From the NCBI GenBank assembly GCA_049610385.1, contig JBMYZL010000012.1:1-64000 (forward strand): a DNA stretch of 64,000 nucleotides. The letters are read 5' to 3'. Source of the stretch: JBMYZL01 sp049610385. GTDB lineage: Bacteria; Bacteroidota; Bacteroidia; Flavobacteriales_D; Sanyastnellaceae. Made by a program: the position numbers and the translations under genes. Positions 27,083 to 36,131 of this stretch are shown here, piece by piece; the first letter of the stretch is position 1, and every line of letters begins with the position of its first letter. The notes below the pieces were generated by a model. That model was not told the origin of the DNA. It worked only from the letters and a program-made list of their open reading frames with translations, and searched no databases.

Positions 27083-27452
27083 GGGCCAAGAGTTGCTCCC
27101 GCAATTTCTTCAATCGGGACACCACTTCTTCCCGCGTCAATTCGTTCACGGCGTGTTCACCCGGAAATGGAATTTGAGATTGCCCTGGTGATGTCAACAC
27201 CACCTTTTGGCCACCTTGGTCCAAAATTTTACGAGCTCCATCAATTGTGAATCGCTCCTCTTTCACCAACCTGCGAATCTCCGAAATCAACTCGATATCC
27301 TTGCGGGTGTAAAACCGTTTGCCTCGACTGTTCGTGCGGGGATTCAACTGCCGGAATTCCTTCTCCCAATATCGCAGCATGGACGGCTTCAGGTCCAGTT
27401 CTTGGGCCACCTCCGTGATTGTGAAATACCGTTTTTCAATGGAAGATTTCAT
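27018..27452 (-). CDS. MerR-family transcriptional regulator
   Basis: The 144-residue protein starts MKSSIEKRYFTITEVAQELD; I chose this Met because the winged helix-turn-helix begins right after it. The MerR pattern LKPSMLRYWEKEFRQLNPRT and RKDIELISEIRRLVKEERFT is clear. A short coiled C-terminal part (LTREEVVSRLKKLREQLLAL) should mediate dimerisation. It has no effector-binding domain or metal-binding Cys cluster. The target is unknown. The 3' end runs antisense into hldD. Confidence 0.88.
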   Translation of the reverse strand: MKSSIEKRYFTITEVAQELDLKPSMLRYWEKEFRQLNPRTNSRGKRFYTRKDIELISEIRRLVKEERFTIDGARKILDQGGQKVVLTSPGQSQIPFPGEHAVNELTREEVVSRLKKLREQLLALKGGQAANASEHNPESLTQAW

Positions 27453-27462
27453 GTCCGTCCCA

Positions 27463-27470
27463 CAAACATA
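27463..27470 (-). promoter_or_regulatory. -7 box upstream of the MerR gene
   Basis: The minus strand reads TATGTTTG, a TANNTTTG match, 10 nt before the chosen ATG. No -33 element was identified. It supports the start at 27452 over the longer open frame. Confidence 0.45.
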
Positions 27471-27498
27471 ACAAAGAAACGATGCAGTGAAGCTCCTG

Positions 27499-28476
27499 TC
27501 AGTCAAAGGATTGATTGGGAGACTCGTTCTTCAAGAGCATTTCCTCATATTGCTCGGGCGTCAAATCATTGAAGTAATAATGGGCTGGATTGACCTTCTT
27601 CCCATCCTTGTGGACTTCATAATGCAAATGTGGCGCGACACTTGTCCCGGTGTTACCCACCAATCCAATCACTTCTCCACGCTTCACCGATTGGCCTACT
27701 TTCACCAAGATTTTGCTCATGTGCGCATACAAAGTCTCGTAGCCGAACCCGTGCTTGACCACCACGTGCCGACCATAACCATTGTATTTCCGTTTCACCT
27801 CCTGCACAACTCCATCCCCCGTAGCAAAAATCTCCGTTCCCGTGGGTGCGCTGAAATCCATTCCATAATGGAACTTTCGGACCTTGTAAATCGGATGGAT
27901 CCGATAACCATAACCGCTGGCCATGCGCTTGAGGTCTTCATTGCGGACAGGTTGAATGGCTGGAATCGACTCGAGCATTTCTTTTTTCTGCTTCGCCAAT
28001 TCCAAAACTTGGTCGAAAGATCGGCTCTGGGCCACAACCTTGCGTTGCAATTCAGCCACTTCCAGCGAAAGTGACATGATGGATTCTGAATGCAAATACC
28101 CTCTCATGTGACGCGTGCGATCCGCCCCTCCTACCCCCGGATTCCGCAAATGTTCAGGGAAAGGGTCGGTCCCAAAAATGGACCGGTATATGGCATCATC
28201 ACGCGTTTCGATATCCGAGAGAACCACCTCCATTTCCTTTACTTCTCGAACAAGGCGGTCCACTTCTTGCTCCAAGAAAGCCATCTCCCGCTCTCGAGCA
28301 CGGTCTGCTGGGCTCTCGAAATACGTTTCGAAAATGGAAATGCTAGCAACGGCAATCAGCGAAACGATGGCAGCCCTTCCGGCGAAGTAAAACACGAAGT
28401 CTCGCAAGGCAAATGGCACCTCTTCATGGGCCAAAGACTGTTCGTTGAAACGAATCTTGTGAAAGCGTTTCTTCAT
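27499..28476 (-). CDS. Membrane-anchored M23 (LytM-type) metallopeptidase
   Basis: The 325-residue protein has one transmembrane segment (about residues 30-50, GRAAIVSLIAVASISIF), a periplasmic coiled-coil region (REREMAFLEQEVDRLVREVK) and a C-terminal M23 domain. The zinc/catalytic motifs are HYGMDFSAPTG and HLHYEVHKDG. It probably cuts peptidoglycan cross-links or activates amidases. I start at MKKRFHKIRFNEQSL; the upstream frame has no signal. It is divergent from alaS. Confidence 0.92.
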   Translation of the reverse strand: MKKRFHKIRFNEQSLAHEEVPFALRDFVFYFAGRAAIVSLIAVASISIFETYFESPADRAREREMAFLEQEVDRLVREVKEMEVVLSDIETRDDAIYRSIFGTDPFPEHLRNPGVGGADRTRHMRGYLHSESIMSLSLEVAELQRKVVAQSRSFDQVLELAKQKKEMLESIPAIQPVRNEDLKRMASGYGYRIHPIYKVRKFHYGMDFSAPTGTEIFATGDGVVQEVKRKYNGYGRHVVVKHGFGYETLYAHMSKILVKVGQSVKRGEVIGLVGNTGTSVAPHLHYEVHKDGKKVNPAHYYFNDLTPEQYEEMLLKNESPNQSFD

Positions 28477-28480
28477 TGTG

Positions 28481-28488
28481 CAAATGTC
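28481..28488 (-). promoter_or_regulatory. -7-like box 4 nt before the M23 ATG
   Basis: The minus strand reads GACATTTG, one mismatch to TANNTTTG, ending 4 nt before the ATG at 28476. No -33 box was found. Confidence 0.35.
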
Positions 28489-28553
28489 CGACGTAATTTC
28501 ACACCCTCGACACCAACCGACTGGCCAACCGCCCACACAGACAATCGACACCC

Positions 28554-31169
28554 ATGGAATCGAACATCATTCGTCAGAAATTCTTGGATTTCTTCGCCTC
28601 CAAAGGACATGCCATCGTGCCCTCAGCGCCTATGGTCATCAAAGATGATCCCACTTTGATGTTCAACAATGCAGGCATGAACCCTTTCAAGGACTTGTTT
28701 TTGGGCAACAGCCCCATCACCGATTCTCGCATCGCAGACACTCAAAAGTGCTTGCGCGTGAGTGGGAAACACAATGACCTGGAAGAAGTTGGGGTGGATA
28801 CCTACCATCACACGATGTTCGAGATGTTGGGGAATTGGTCGTTTGGAGATTACTTCAAAGCCGAAGCCATCGAATGGGCATGGGAATTGCTGACGGAAGT
28901 CTATGGCTTGCCAGCAGAACGGATGTATGTCACGGTTTTCGAAGGCGACAAAGCTGATGGATTGCCTTTGGATGAGGAGGCCAAAACCATTTGGGCCCAG
29001 CGCATACGTCCAGAGGCCATCTTGAACGGAAACAAAAAAGACAACTTCTGGGAGATGGGGGAAACCGGGCCCTGTGGCCCTTGCTCAGAGATCCACATTG
29101 ATCTTCGCTCGGACGCTGAACGTGCACAATTGCCAGGTGCCCAATTGGTGAACATGGATCATCCGCAAGTTGTGGAAATCTGGAATTTGGTCTTCATGCA
29201 GTTCAACCGGATGGCCGATGGAAGCCTAAAACCTCTTCCCGCGAAGCACATCGACACCGGAATGGGGCTCGAGCGATTGGCCATGGCCCTGCAAGGGGTC
29301 ACCTCGAACTACGATACGGACGTTTTCCGGCCCATGATCGAACATGTCGCCCAAATGTCCGGACGCGCTTATGGTCAATCCGATGCCAAACAAGATGTCG
29401 CATTTCGTGTCATCGCAGACCACATTCGCGCTGTCTCTTTCAGCATCGCGGACGGACAACTCCCTTCGAACACTGGGGCCGGTTATGTCATCCGTCGCAT
29501 TTTGCGTCGCGCCATCCGGTATGGATATTCTTTCTTGGGACTTCAACAACCCTTCATGCACGGTCTGGTTCCTGTTTTGGCCAAACACATGGGGACCGCA
29601 TTTCCAGAACTTCAACGGCAGGAACAACTCATCACCAAGGTGATTTTAGAAGAGGAGGAATCGTTCCTTCGCACCTTGGCCAAAGGCATCGAACTCCTCG
29701 AAGCCAAAATCCAAGACTTACCGAAAGGTGCAGCCTTGCCTGGTGCGGATGTTTTTGAGCTCTATGACACCTATGGCTTCCCCTTGGACCTCACTTCCCT
29801 CATGGCCAGCGAAGCGGGATATTCTGTTGACGAAGCGGAGTTTGAGCGAGCCTTGGCGGAGCAAAAAGCACGTTCGCGGGCCGCTGGAAAAATCAGCACG
29901 GATGACTGGGTGGAAGTCCAAGCAGAAGACGCCCCGCCTGCGTTTGTGGGGTACGATGCCCTTTCGGCGAATGTTCGCATTTTGCGGTATCGTGAGGTCA
30001 AGGCCAAAAAGAAAACATTTTATCAATTGGTTTTGGACCAAACCCCCTTCTATCCGGAAGGCGGCGGCCAAGTCGGAGATGTCGGTCAATTGGTCTCCAA
30101 TGAAGAAACCTTGGAGATTTTTGACACCAAAAAAGAGAACAACCTCATTGTTCACTTCTCCCCCAGCGCACCCCAAAACGCCTCAGGGCTTTTCCGTGCA
30201 ATCGTCAATACCGAGAGGCGCAACGAAACCACATGCAACCATACCGCTACGCACCTGATGCACGCCGCATTGCGCCAAGTTTTGGGGACGCATGTGGAAC
30301 AAAAGGGGTCTTTGGTCAAGGGCGAATCGTTGCGGTTTGACTTTTCGCACTTTAGTCGACTTTCAGCAGAAGAAGTCAAGCAAGTGGAGGCCCACGTCAA
30401 TGAAGCCATCCGCACAAATCACCCCTTGATTGAATCTCGGAACCTGCCGATTGCAGATGCGAAGAAGGCGGGGGCTCTGATGTTGTTTGGCGAAAAATAT
30501 GGCGACCACGTGCGCATGATTGAATTCGGAGCCTCCATCGAACTGTGCGGGGGCACCCATGTTCCGGCAACAGGCCACATCGGTTCCTTCCGGATTGTCA
30601 GTGAATCTGCTGTTGCTTCGGGGGTTCGGCGCATCGAAGCCATCACAGGACAGGCCGCCTGGCAGGCCGAACAAGAAGACAGAGAATTGTTGACTCAGCT
30701 GCGAGAGATGCTCAAGGGTTCCAAAGATTTGGCTGGATCAGTGGCAGCATTGCAGAGCGCCCAACAAGAATTGACGAAAGAAGTGGAGGGCCACCGCAAG
30801 CAACAAGCTCAATCCATTAAAAAAGAACTTGTGGCGAGCATGAGCGAAGTCAACGGTGTCCGCTTCGTCGCACAAATCTTACCGCTGGGGGCAGCGGAAA
30901 TCAAAGACCTCGCCTTCCAACTGAAGGCCGAGCAGGCACCCTTCTATGGTGTATTTGGCTCTCGGTCAGGAGAAGGGAAGGCAACCCTGTCTGTGGCCAT
31001 CAGTGATGATTTGATTGCCGAGAAATCCATGGATGCAGGAAAAATTGTCCGCGATTTGGCCAAGGACATCCAAGGCGGGGGCGGCGGCCAAGCGTTCTTC
31101 GCTACTGCGGGTGGCAAAAATGCCGAAGGTTTGACCACGGCACTCAACCGGGCCGCATCCTACTTGTAG
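28554..31169 (+). CDS. alaS: Alanine--tRNA ligase
   Basis: The 871-residue class II synthetase charges tRNA-Ala. The aminoacylation domain starts NIIRQKFLDFFASKGHAIVP with motif 2/3 regions such as GETGPCGPCSEIH and GAGYVIRRILRRAIRYGYSF. The editing domain carries HTATHLMHAALRQVLG and CGGTHVPATGHIGSF (Zn ligands). The C-terminal DHHA1/C-Ala region ends GGGGGQAFFATAGGKNAEGL. The stop abuts the convergent DUF5684 gene with no spacer. Confidence 0.98.
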   Translation: MESNIIRQKFLDFFASKGHAIVPSAPMVIKDDPTLMFNNAGMNPFKDLFLGNSPITDSRIADTQKCLRVSGKHNDLEEVGVDTYHHTMFEMLGNWSFGDYFKAEAIEWAWELLTEVYGLPAERMYVTVFEGDKADGLPLDEEAKTIWAQRIRPEAILNGNKKDNFWEMGETGPCGPCSEIHIDLRSDAERAQLPGAQLVNMDHPQVVEIWNLVFMQFNRMADGSLKPLPAKHIDTGMGLERLAMALQGVTSNYDTDVFRPMIEHVAQMSGRAYGQSDAKQDVAFRVIADHIRAVSFSIADGQLPSNTGAGYVIRRILRRAIRYGYSFLGLQQPFMHGLVPVLAKHMGTAFPELQRQEQLITKVILEEEESFLRTLAKGIELLEAKIQDLPKGAALPGADVFELYDTYGFPLDLTSLMASEAGYSVDEAEFERALAEQKARSRAAGKISTDDWVEVQAEDAPPAFVGYDALSANVRILRYREVKAKKKTFYQLVLDQTPFYPEGGGQVGDVGQLVSNEETLEIFDTKKENNLIVHFSPSAPQNASGLFRAIVNTERRNETTCNHTATHLMHAALRQVLGTHVEQKGSLVKGESLRFDFSHFSRLSAEEVKQVEAHVNEAIRTNHPLIESRNLPIADAKKAGALMLFGEKYGDHVRMIEFGASIELCGGTHVPATGHIGSFRIVSESAVASGVRRIEAITGQAAWQAEQEDRELLTQLREMLKGSKDLAGSVAALQSAQQELTKEVEGHRKQQAQSIKKELVASMSEVNGVRFVAQILPLGAAEIKDLAFQLKAEQAPFYGVFGSRSGEGKATLSVAISDDLIAEKSMDAGKIVRDLAKDIQGGGGGQAFFATAGGKNAEGLTTALNRAASYL

Positions 31170-31592
31170 TCAGGCGTGAGCCCAGCTTTCCGAATTGTTG
31201 GAATCAGCCAATTGCATGTCATATGCAGGGCCTTGGTACTCTTCGTCTTCCGAAAGGGCCAGATTCAAAACATACAGCACATTCAAAACAATGGCCAGAA
31301 CTGCGTCTAAAGTGGTCGTTTTTCCAAAAGACCGAGCGAGTTCAGAAATCGTTTTGAAGGAAAGGTAAATGTTGAATATTGGCAACAAGAAGAGCGCAGC
31401 ATGCCAGTCCGGTCGTCCGAGAACTCGCATGGCCACCACCACATTGTAACCGGGTACAAAAGCGGCCCAAGCCGGTTGGTTGCACTTCTGAAACAGTCGC
31501 CAATTCGCACCCATGAAAAAGAGTCCAAGGAACAAGGCCAAAACCACCATTCGACCGCTCACTTCAAAACCCAAAAATGTCCAATACCCCAT
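31170..31592 (-). CDS. DUF5684-type membrane protein
   Basis: The 140-residue protein has three to four hydrophobic segments. It contains FQKCNQPAWAAFVPGYNVVV and GRPDWHAALFLLPIFNIYLS, a pattern seen in small Bacteroidota membrane proteins of the DUF5684 group. The C-terminal 25 residues are acidic and soluble. Its function is unknown. I use ATG rather than the upstream TTG. Confidence 0.7.
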   Translation of the reverse strand: MGYWTFLGFEVSGRMVVLALFLGLFFMGANWRLFQKCNQPAWAAFVPGYNVVVAMRVLGRPDWHAALFLLPIFNIYLSFKTISELARSFGKTTTLDAVLAIVLNVLYVLNLALSEDEEYQGPAYDMQLADSNNSESWAHA

Positions 31593-31648
31593 GATTTTTG
31601 TTTTAATCAATTGATAATGATTCCATGAGGCAGACGGAAAATGTAGAA

Positions 31649-32827
31649 TCAGGTTGCCTCCATTCCCGAATATTGCTGAACGATGTCCAACGAAATGTCA
31701 TCGTCAGGTCGTGTAAAAATGACAAGTCTTTCCACGACATTTCGGAGTTCACGAATGTTCCCCGTCCAATTTGTAGACTGCAAAAATGCCAACGCATCCG
31801 GCTGAATGGCCGTCACATTTCTGTTTGATTTTTTGCAAATCAATTCAAGAAAGTGGTGGACCAACAAAGGAATGTCTGTCCGGCGATCATTCAAATCCGG
31901 GACTTCAATCGGAATGACGGCAAGCCGGTGGTAGAGATCTTCCCGAAATTGGCCTGAGTCCATCTCCTGACGGAGATTTTTATTTGTGGCAGCGACTACA
32001 CGCACGTCCACCACGATGTCTTTGTCTCCTCCCACGCGTTGGATTCGATTTTCCTGCAGCGCACGCAGGACTTTCGCCTGGGCATCCGCACTCATATCAC
32101 CAATTTCATCAAGAAACAAAGTCCCACCATGGGCCAGTTCGAACTTGCCCACTCGCATTTTCACGGCACTGGTAAAAGCACCCTTCTCATGACCAAACAA
32201 TTCACTCTCGATCAATTCGCTGGGAATGGCAGCACAATTGACCTCAACAAAAGGACCATCCTGCCGGGTGGATTGATCGTGGATGGAGCGCGCGACCAAT
32301 TCTTTGCCCACCCCATTGCTTCCTGTGATCAAAACACGTGCATCGGTTGGGGCCACCGTGGTGATCATGTCTTTGATGCGACGAATCTCATCAGACTCAC
32401 CGATGATTGGAGATTGCTTTTGGTGGTGCAGCGCCGTAGTCAATCGCTTCGTCTCTTGCTCCAATTCTTGAACTGTTGTTGCATGTTTTAGTGTGGCCAA
32501 AATCCGGTTCAAATCCAAGGGCTTCTCGACGAAATCAAAGGCACCTTTTTTCAAGGCTTCCACGGCCGTTGAAACCGTGGCATGACCGCTGATCATGATG
32601 ACACGGGCATTCACCCCTTTTTCTTTGAGCAATTCCAGCACATCCATGCCATCCATTCTGGGCATTTTGATGTCGCAAAATATCACATCAAACCGCTTTC
32701 GGGTGGCCGTTCGAACCCCGGCGGCTCCATCGGGTTCATCCACCACCTTGTGCCCTTCGTATTCCAAAATTTCCCGAAGTGCACTGCGGATGGCTGCCTC
32801 GTCATCAATGATCAGAATCTGTGCCAT
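31649..32827 (-). CDS. Sigma-54-dependent response regulator lacking a DNA-binding domain
   Basis: The 392-residue NtrC-type protein has a receiver domain (residues 1-120; phosphoacceptor Asp52 in FCDIKMPRMDG, Lys102 in EKPLD). The AAA+ domain (about 140-370) has Walker A GSNGVGKE (169-176), Walker B GGTLFLDEIGD, and an RLAV..P sensor region. The sigma-54 contact loop reads GAFTSA (216-221) rather than GAFTGA. The protein ends at residue 392, just after the AAA+ lid, and has no Fis-type helix-turn-helix. No HTH is encoded in other frames in the 57 bp that follow. It overlaps the Ppx/GppA gene by 23 bp; no histidine kinase is nearby. The open frame continues upstream of MAQILIIDDE without family support. 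Confidence 0.93.
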   Translation of the reverse strand: MAQILIIDDEAAIRSALREILEYEGHKVVDEPDGAAGVRTATRKRFDVIFCDIKMPRMDGMDVLELLKEKGVNARVIMISGHATVSTAVEALKKGAFDFVEKPLDLNRILATLKHATTVQELEQETKRLTTALHHQKQSPIIGESDEIRRIKDMITTVAPTDARVLITGSNGVGKELVARSIHDQSTRQDGPFVEVNCAAIPSELIESELFGHEKGAFTSAVKMRVGKFELAHGGTLFLDEIGDMSADAQAKVLRALQENRIQRVGGDKDIVVDVRVVAATNKNLRQEMDSGQFREDLYHRLAVIPIEVPDLNDRRTDIPLLVHHFLELICKKSNRNVTAIQPDALAFLQSTNWTGNIRELRNVVERLVIFTRPDDDISLDIVQQYSGMEAT

Positions 32828-33803
32828 GTTCTTCTTTTTTTCCCGTTTCTGAAGGGAGGGATTGCAAATATGTTGCCAAACCCCCTTCGCGCATTTCGGC
32901 ACGCAGAACACCCTCACGCAAAGCCGCAGGGGAGACCCACAATTCAGCCTCAGATGGCATGCGATCTAAAACCGCTTCCACCAACAAAACTGAGAGGGGA
33001 ATGAACGGCGCGCGGTCCGGTGCCATGCCCTTCATGCCCAAGCGGCCACGCAAGTCCGTGGCAAGTAAGGTTCGGGCCAATTCGTGAAAATGCACCCGGT
33101 CCAACTTCAAAGCATGAGCCGATGAATCAAATGTGCGCCCCAACAGCTCAGCAAATGTTTCAAAGGATCCAGACGCACCCACCAAACGCCCAGGTCTTGA
33201 CGTAGACAACGAATCAATAATGGGAGACAGAGCGGCCTCGAGGAAGGCATCAAATTTGGCCACACCTTGCTCCATCAAAGGGTCGGGTGGAGATCCCAAA
33301 TCCGCCAGCCGACTCACCCCCAAGTCCAAGCTCCAAGCGGAACGGACAAAATCAGTCTGTGTCGACCACAAGATCAATTCGACACTTCCACCTCCGATGT
33401 CCATCGTAAGCCATGGAGATTCCGGCTGATCTGGACACGTAGATTCCACCCCCAATTGAATCAGATACGCCTCCTCCCATCCCGACAACACGCGCATTTC
33501 AAGCCCTGTCAATCGCTTTGCGGCCTCGATCAATTCTTCTCGGTTCTGGGCATCTCGGATGGCACTGGTGCCGACAAGAACAATGTCCTCTACCTCATAA
33601 TTCCAGCATGTTTCTTTTAGGGTTTGGATGGCATCCAATGCACGGGCCATGCGCTCCACTCGGATGCTTTTGGCACGAAACCCACCTTGGCCAACCCGAA
33701 CCGGAATCCGCTGTGAAAACACAGGTGTCAACGCCTCATCTGACTGAGCGATAGACAAATGGAACGTATTGGTCCCACAATCAATGACTGCGCGAGATGG
33801 CAT
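32805..33803 (-). CDS. Exopolyphosphatase / Ppx-GppA phosphatase family
   Basis: The 332-residue ASKHA-fold protein has the phosphate-binding loops DCGTNTFHLSIAQ (residues 8-20) and DIGGGSVELILW, and GASGSFETFAELLG. It hydrolyses polyphosphate or pppGpp. It is the short form without the C-terminal HD-like domain of E. coli Ppx. Its 3' end overlaps the sigma-54 regulator start, so the two are probably coupled. The substrate cannot be decided from sequence. Confidence 0.9.
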   Translation of the reverse strand: MPSRAVIDCGTNTFHLSIAQSDEALTPVFSQRIPVRVGQGGFRAKSIRVERMARALDAIQTLKETCWNYEVEDIVLVGTSAIRDAQNREELIEAAKRLTGLEMRVLSGWEEAYLIQLGVESTCPDQPESPWLTMDIGGGSVELILWSTQTDFVRSAWSLDLGVSRLADLGSPPDPLMEQGVAKFDAFLEAALSPIIDSLSTSRPGRLVGASGSFETFAELLGRTFDSSAHALKLDRVHFHELARTLLATDLRGRLGMKGMAPDRAPFIPLSVLLVEAVLDRMPSEAELWVSPAALREGVLRAEMREGGLATYLQSLPSETGKKEEHGTDSDH

Positions 33804-33840
33804 GTTGAATTCTTGGAAATGGCATGGCCAATGCGAAAGG

Positions 33841-35172
33841 TTAGCCGTGACGCATCCATCGCCAAATTTCCCGCAAATTAGGTCGCTTTCCGTACATCAA
33901 TATGCCCACACGATAAATCCGACCGGCCAACACAATGATTCCCCAAGCGGTGGTCACCACCCCAAGCCAACTCAACAGCACCTCCCACCAGGGCACCCCA
34001 AGTGGAAGGCGAATGAGCATCAAAACTGGAGCTGTTAATGGAAACCATGACCCCACGATGGACATCATGCCTTCGGGGTTTTCAATGGCAAATGCGGCCA
34101 TCATGTATGAACCCATCAATGGAACCATGACGGGCAACATCAAATATTGTGCATCCGCTTCTTGTTCTACCATGGATCCAACCGCTGCGAACATCGCTGC
34201 GAACAGCGCAAATCCCGCCGCATAGAACAACACAGTGACCAAGATCATCAGTCCCCAGTTCACATCCAGCAAAAAACTGAGTTCGGAATGGGCTGCCAAC
34301 CAGGTTGAAAGATCCGTTGACAAGGCCTCACCACTTTCAGTGGCAGAATCTGGCAATTTGAACATGCCGCTGGATTCAAAGACTTCTCCCCCAACGACTG
34401 TGACCAATCCACCCAACAACGCAAACAACAAGAATTGAGTCAGTCCGACCAGTCCAATGCCGATGACTTTGCCAGCGAGCAGCTCGGCAGGTCGTACGGC
34501 TGAAATGACCACTTCCACGATGCGATTGGCCTTCTCCTCAATCACCCCGCGCATCACATGCATCCCATAAATGAGGAGTTGAATGAACAGGAACAGGGAA
34601 AAGATGAACCCGATGACGCCACGGCCCAAGGCGCCTCCATCCCGAGTCACAATGTCCTGACCGACGAGACTCACCGATGTTTTCAAACGCTTGTATGTTT
34701 CATAATCCAAGGCGGATTCCTGTTGGACACGCAGACGTTCGATGGCTTCGGATAGGTCTCGGGAGATTTGGCTGGATGCCAAAACCCCTGGAGAACGCTC
34801 ATAATACATCATGGCCCTGCCATGCTGAAGAATGCCATCATCGAATTGCACCATGATATTGAAATCCGAATCCAAAAACGCAGAATCTGACAATGTTTCT
34901 TGGGCAAATCGAAAGTCCATTTGATCCCGTTCGGGAAAACACTGAGGACAATTGGGGATCCAAGCACCCCGCTCCTCATCCCAATGGGTTATCAATCCCG
35001 ACTCATCCGCCACCAAAGCCTTGATGTCATCTGTGGATGATTCGCCCACCCAAACCCCAAAAGCCATCAGAGCAAAAATCAGAACCGGTCCCAACAAGGT
35101 GCCCATCCAAAATGCACGTCGACGCACCCGCGTCATGAATTCCCGCTCGATGATGATGCCCAATCCGGTCAT
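33841..35172 (-). CDS. ABC-2 type transporter permease (NatB-like)
   Basis: The 443-residue membrane protein has an N-terminal transmembrane segment (LLGPVLIFALMAFGVWV), a large extracytoplasmic domain (about residues 45-180) and five to six C-terminal transmembrane helices including GVIGFIFSLFLFIQLLIYGM. The segment VMRGVIEEKANRIVEVVISA is typical of NatB/YhaP exporters. The start overlaps the ATPase stop as ATGA, which sets the start at MTGLGIIIEREFMTRVRRRA. Confidence 0.9.
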   Translation of the reverse strand: MTGLGIIIEREFMTRVRRRAFWMGTLLGPVLIFALMAFGVWVGESSTDDIKALVADESGLITHWDEERGAWIPNCPQCFPERDQMDFRFAQETLSDSAFLDSDFNIMVQFDDGILQHGRAMMYYERSPGVLASSQISRDLSEAIERLRVQQESALDYETYKRLKTSVSLVGQDIVTRDGGALGRGVIGFIFSLFLFIQLLIYGMHVMRGVIEEKANRIVEVVISAVRPAELLAGKVIGIGLVGLTQFLLFALLGGLVTVVGGEVFESSGMFKLPDSATESGEALSTDLSTWLAAHSELSFLLDVNWGLMILVTVLFYAAGFALFAAMFAAVGSMVEQEADAQYLMLPVMVPLMGSYMMAAFAIENPEGMMSIVGSWFPLTAPVLMLIRLPLGVPWWEVLLSWLGVVTTAWGIIVLAGRIYRVGILMYGKRPNLREIWRWMRHG

Positions 35173-36125
35173 GACATGGGATTTTTTGGTGCGACTTCGG
35201 AAGAGTTGGAGACCGCTTGCAAGAACAAATCCCGCATGGAAGGTTGCCAAGGCTGGCAAGCATGAATCGGCACCTCCGCCGACAAGTTGCGCAACCAATC
35301 GGGCACGACGACTTCATTCTTCAGGGCCACAGACGCGCGGTGCAACCCGCCTTCCAAAGTCTGGACATCGAGCAAGTCCGCAGAAAAACCAAGTGCATTG
35401 GTAAATGCCATGACGTTCCCACCGAAAGTCACTTCCAATCGATTGAAACTGGCGGCTTCCCTGAGGTCACGAACTTTTCCCTGCAAAACCACCTGACCTT
35501 GATGAACCATGGTGACAGCATCGCACAACTCTTCTACACTGGTCATGTCATGGGTAGACAGCAAAACCGTTGTACCACCCTTGGCCTTCAATTCCAAAAT
35601 GGCCTCAATGATTCTCGCAGCATTGATGGGGTCAAATCCGCTCAATGGCTCATCCAAAATCAACAATTTTGGCTTGTGCAGGACGGTGGTGATGAACTGA
35701 ATTTTTTGGGCCATGCCCTTGCTCAAATCTGCAATTTCTCGGTTCCACCAGCCGTCCACTTCCAATTTTTCGAACCATTGCTTGAGTTCGGTGTGCGCAG
35801 ATTTCTTGCTCATGCCACGCAGCTGGGCCAGATACATGGCCTGCTCTCCCACCTTCATCGACTTGTACAAACCTCGCTCTTCAGGCAGATAACCGATTTC
35901 AGCAATGTGTTGTCGGTTGAACGCTTCACCGAAAAAAGACAAGGTACCGTGATCTGGAGCCGTGATGCCTGCCAACATGCGAATCAAGGTGGTCTTTCCC
36001 GCCCCATTCGGGCCCAGCAAGCCATGGATTTTCCCAACTTCCGCAGTCAAATCGACATGATGTAGGGCGATGTGTCCTGAATAGGCCTTGTGGGCGCCGC
36101 GCACTTCTATGGCTGGATTCTTCAT
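35169..36125 (-). CDS. ABC transporter ATP-binding protein (NatA-like)
   Basis: The 318-residue protein has Walker A GLLGPNGAGKTTLIRML, signature DLSKGMAQKIQFI, Walker B LLILDEPLSGFDP and the H-loop STHDMTSVEEL. A C-terminal DUF4162-like extension (about 225-318) follows. It pairs with the overlapping NatB-like permease as an exporter of unknown substrate. Na+ export is the model for NatAB. Confidence 0.93.
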   Translation of the reverse strand: MKNPAIEVRGAHKAYSGHIALHHVDLTAEVGKIHGLLGPNGAGKTTLIRMLAGITAPDHGTLSFFGEAFNRQHIAEIGYLPEERGLYKSMKVGEQAMYLAQLRGMSKKSAHTELKQWFEKLEVDGWWNREIADLSKGMAQKIQFITTVLHKPKLLILDEPLSGFDPINAARIIEAILELKAKGGTTVLLSTHDMTSVEELCDAVTMVHQGQVVLQGKVRDLREAASFNRLEVTFGGNVMAFTNALGFSADLLDVQTLEGGLHRASVALKNEVVVPDWLRNLSAEVPIHACQPWQPSMRDLFLQAVSNSSEVAPKNPMS

Positions 36126-36131
36126 GCTAAA

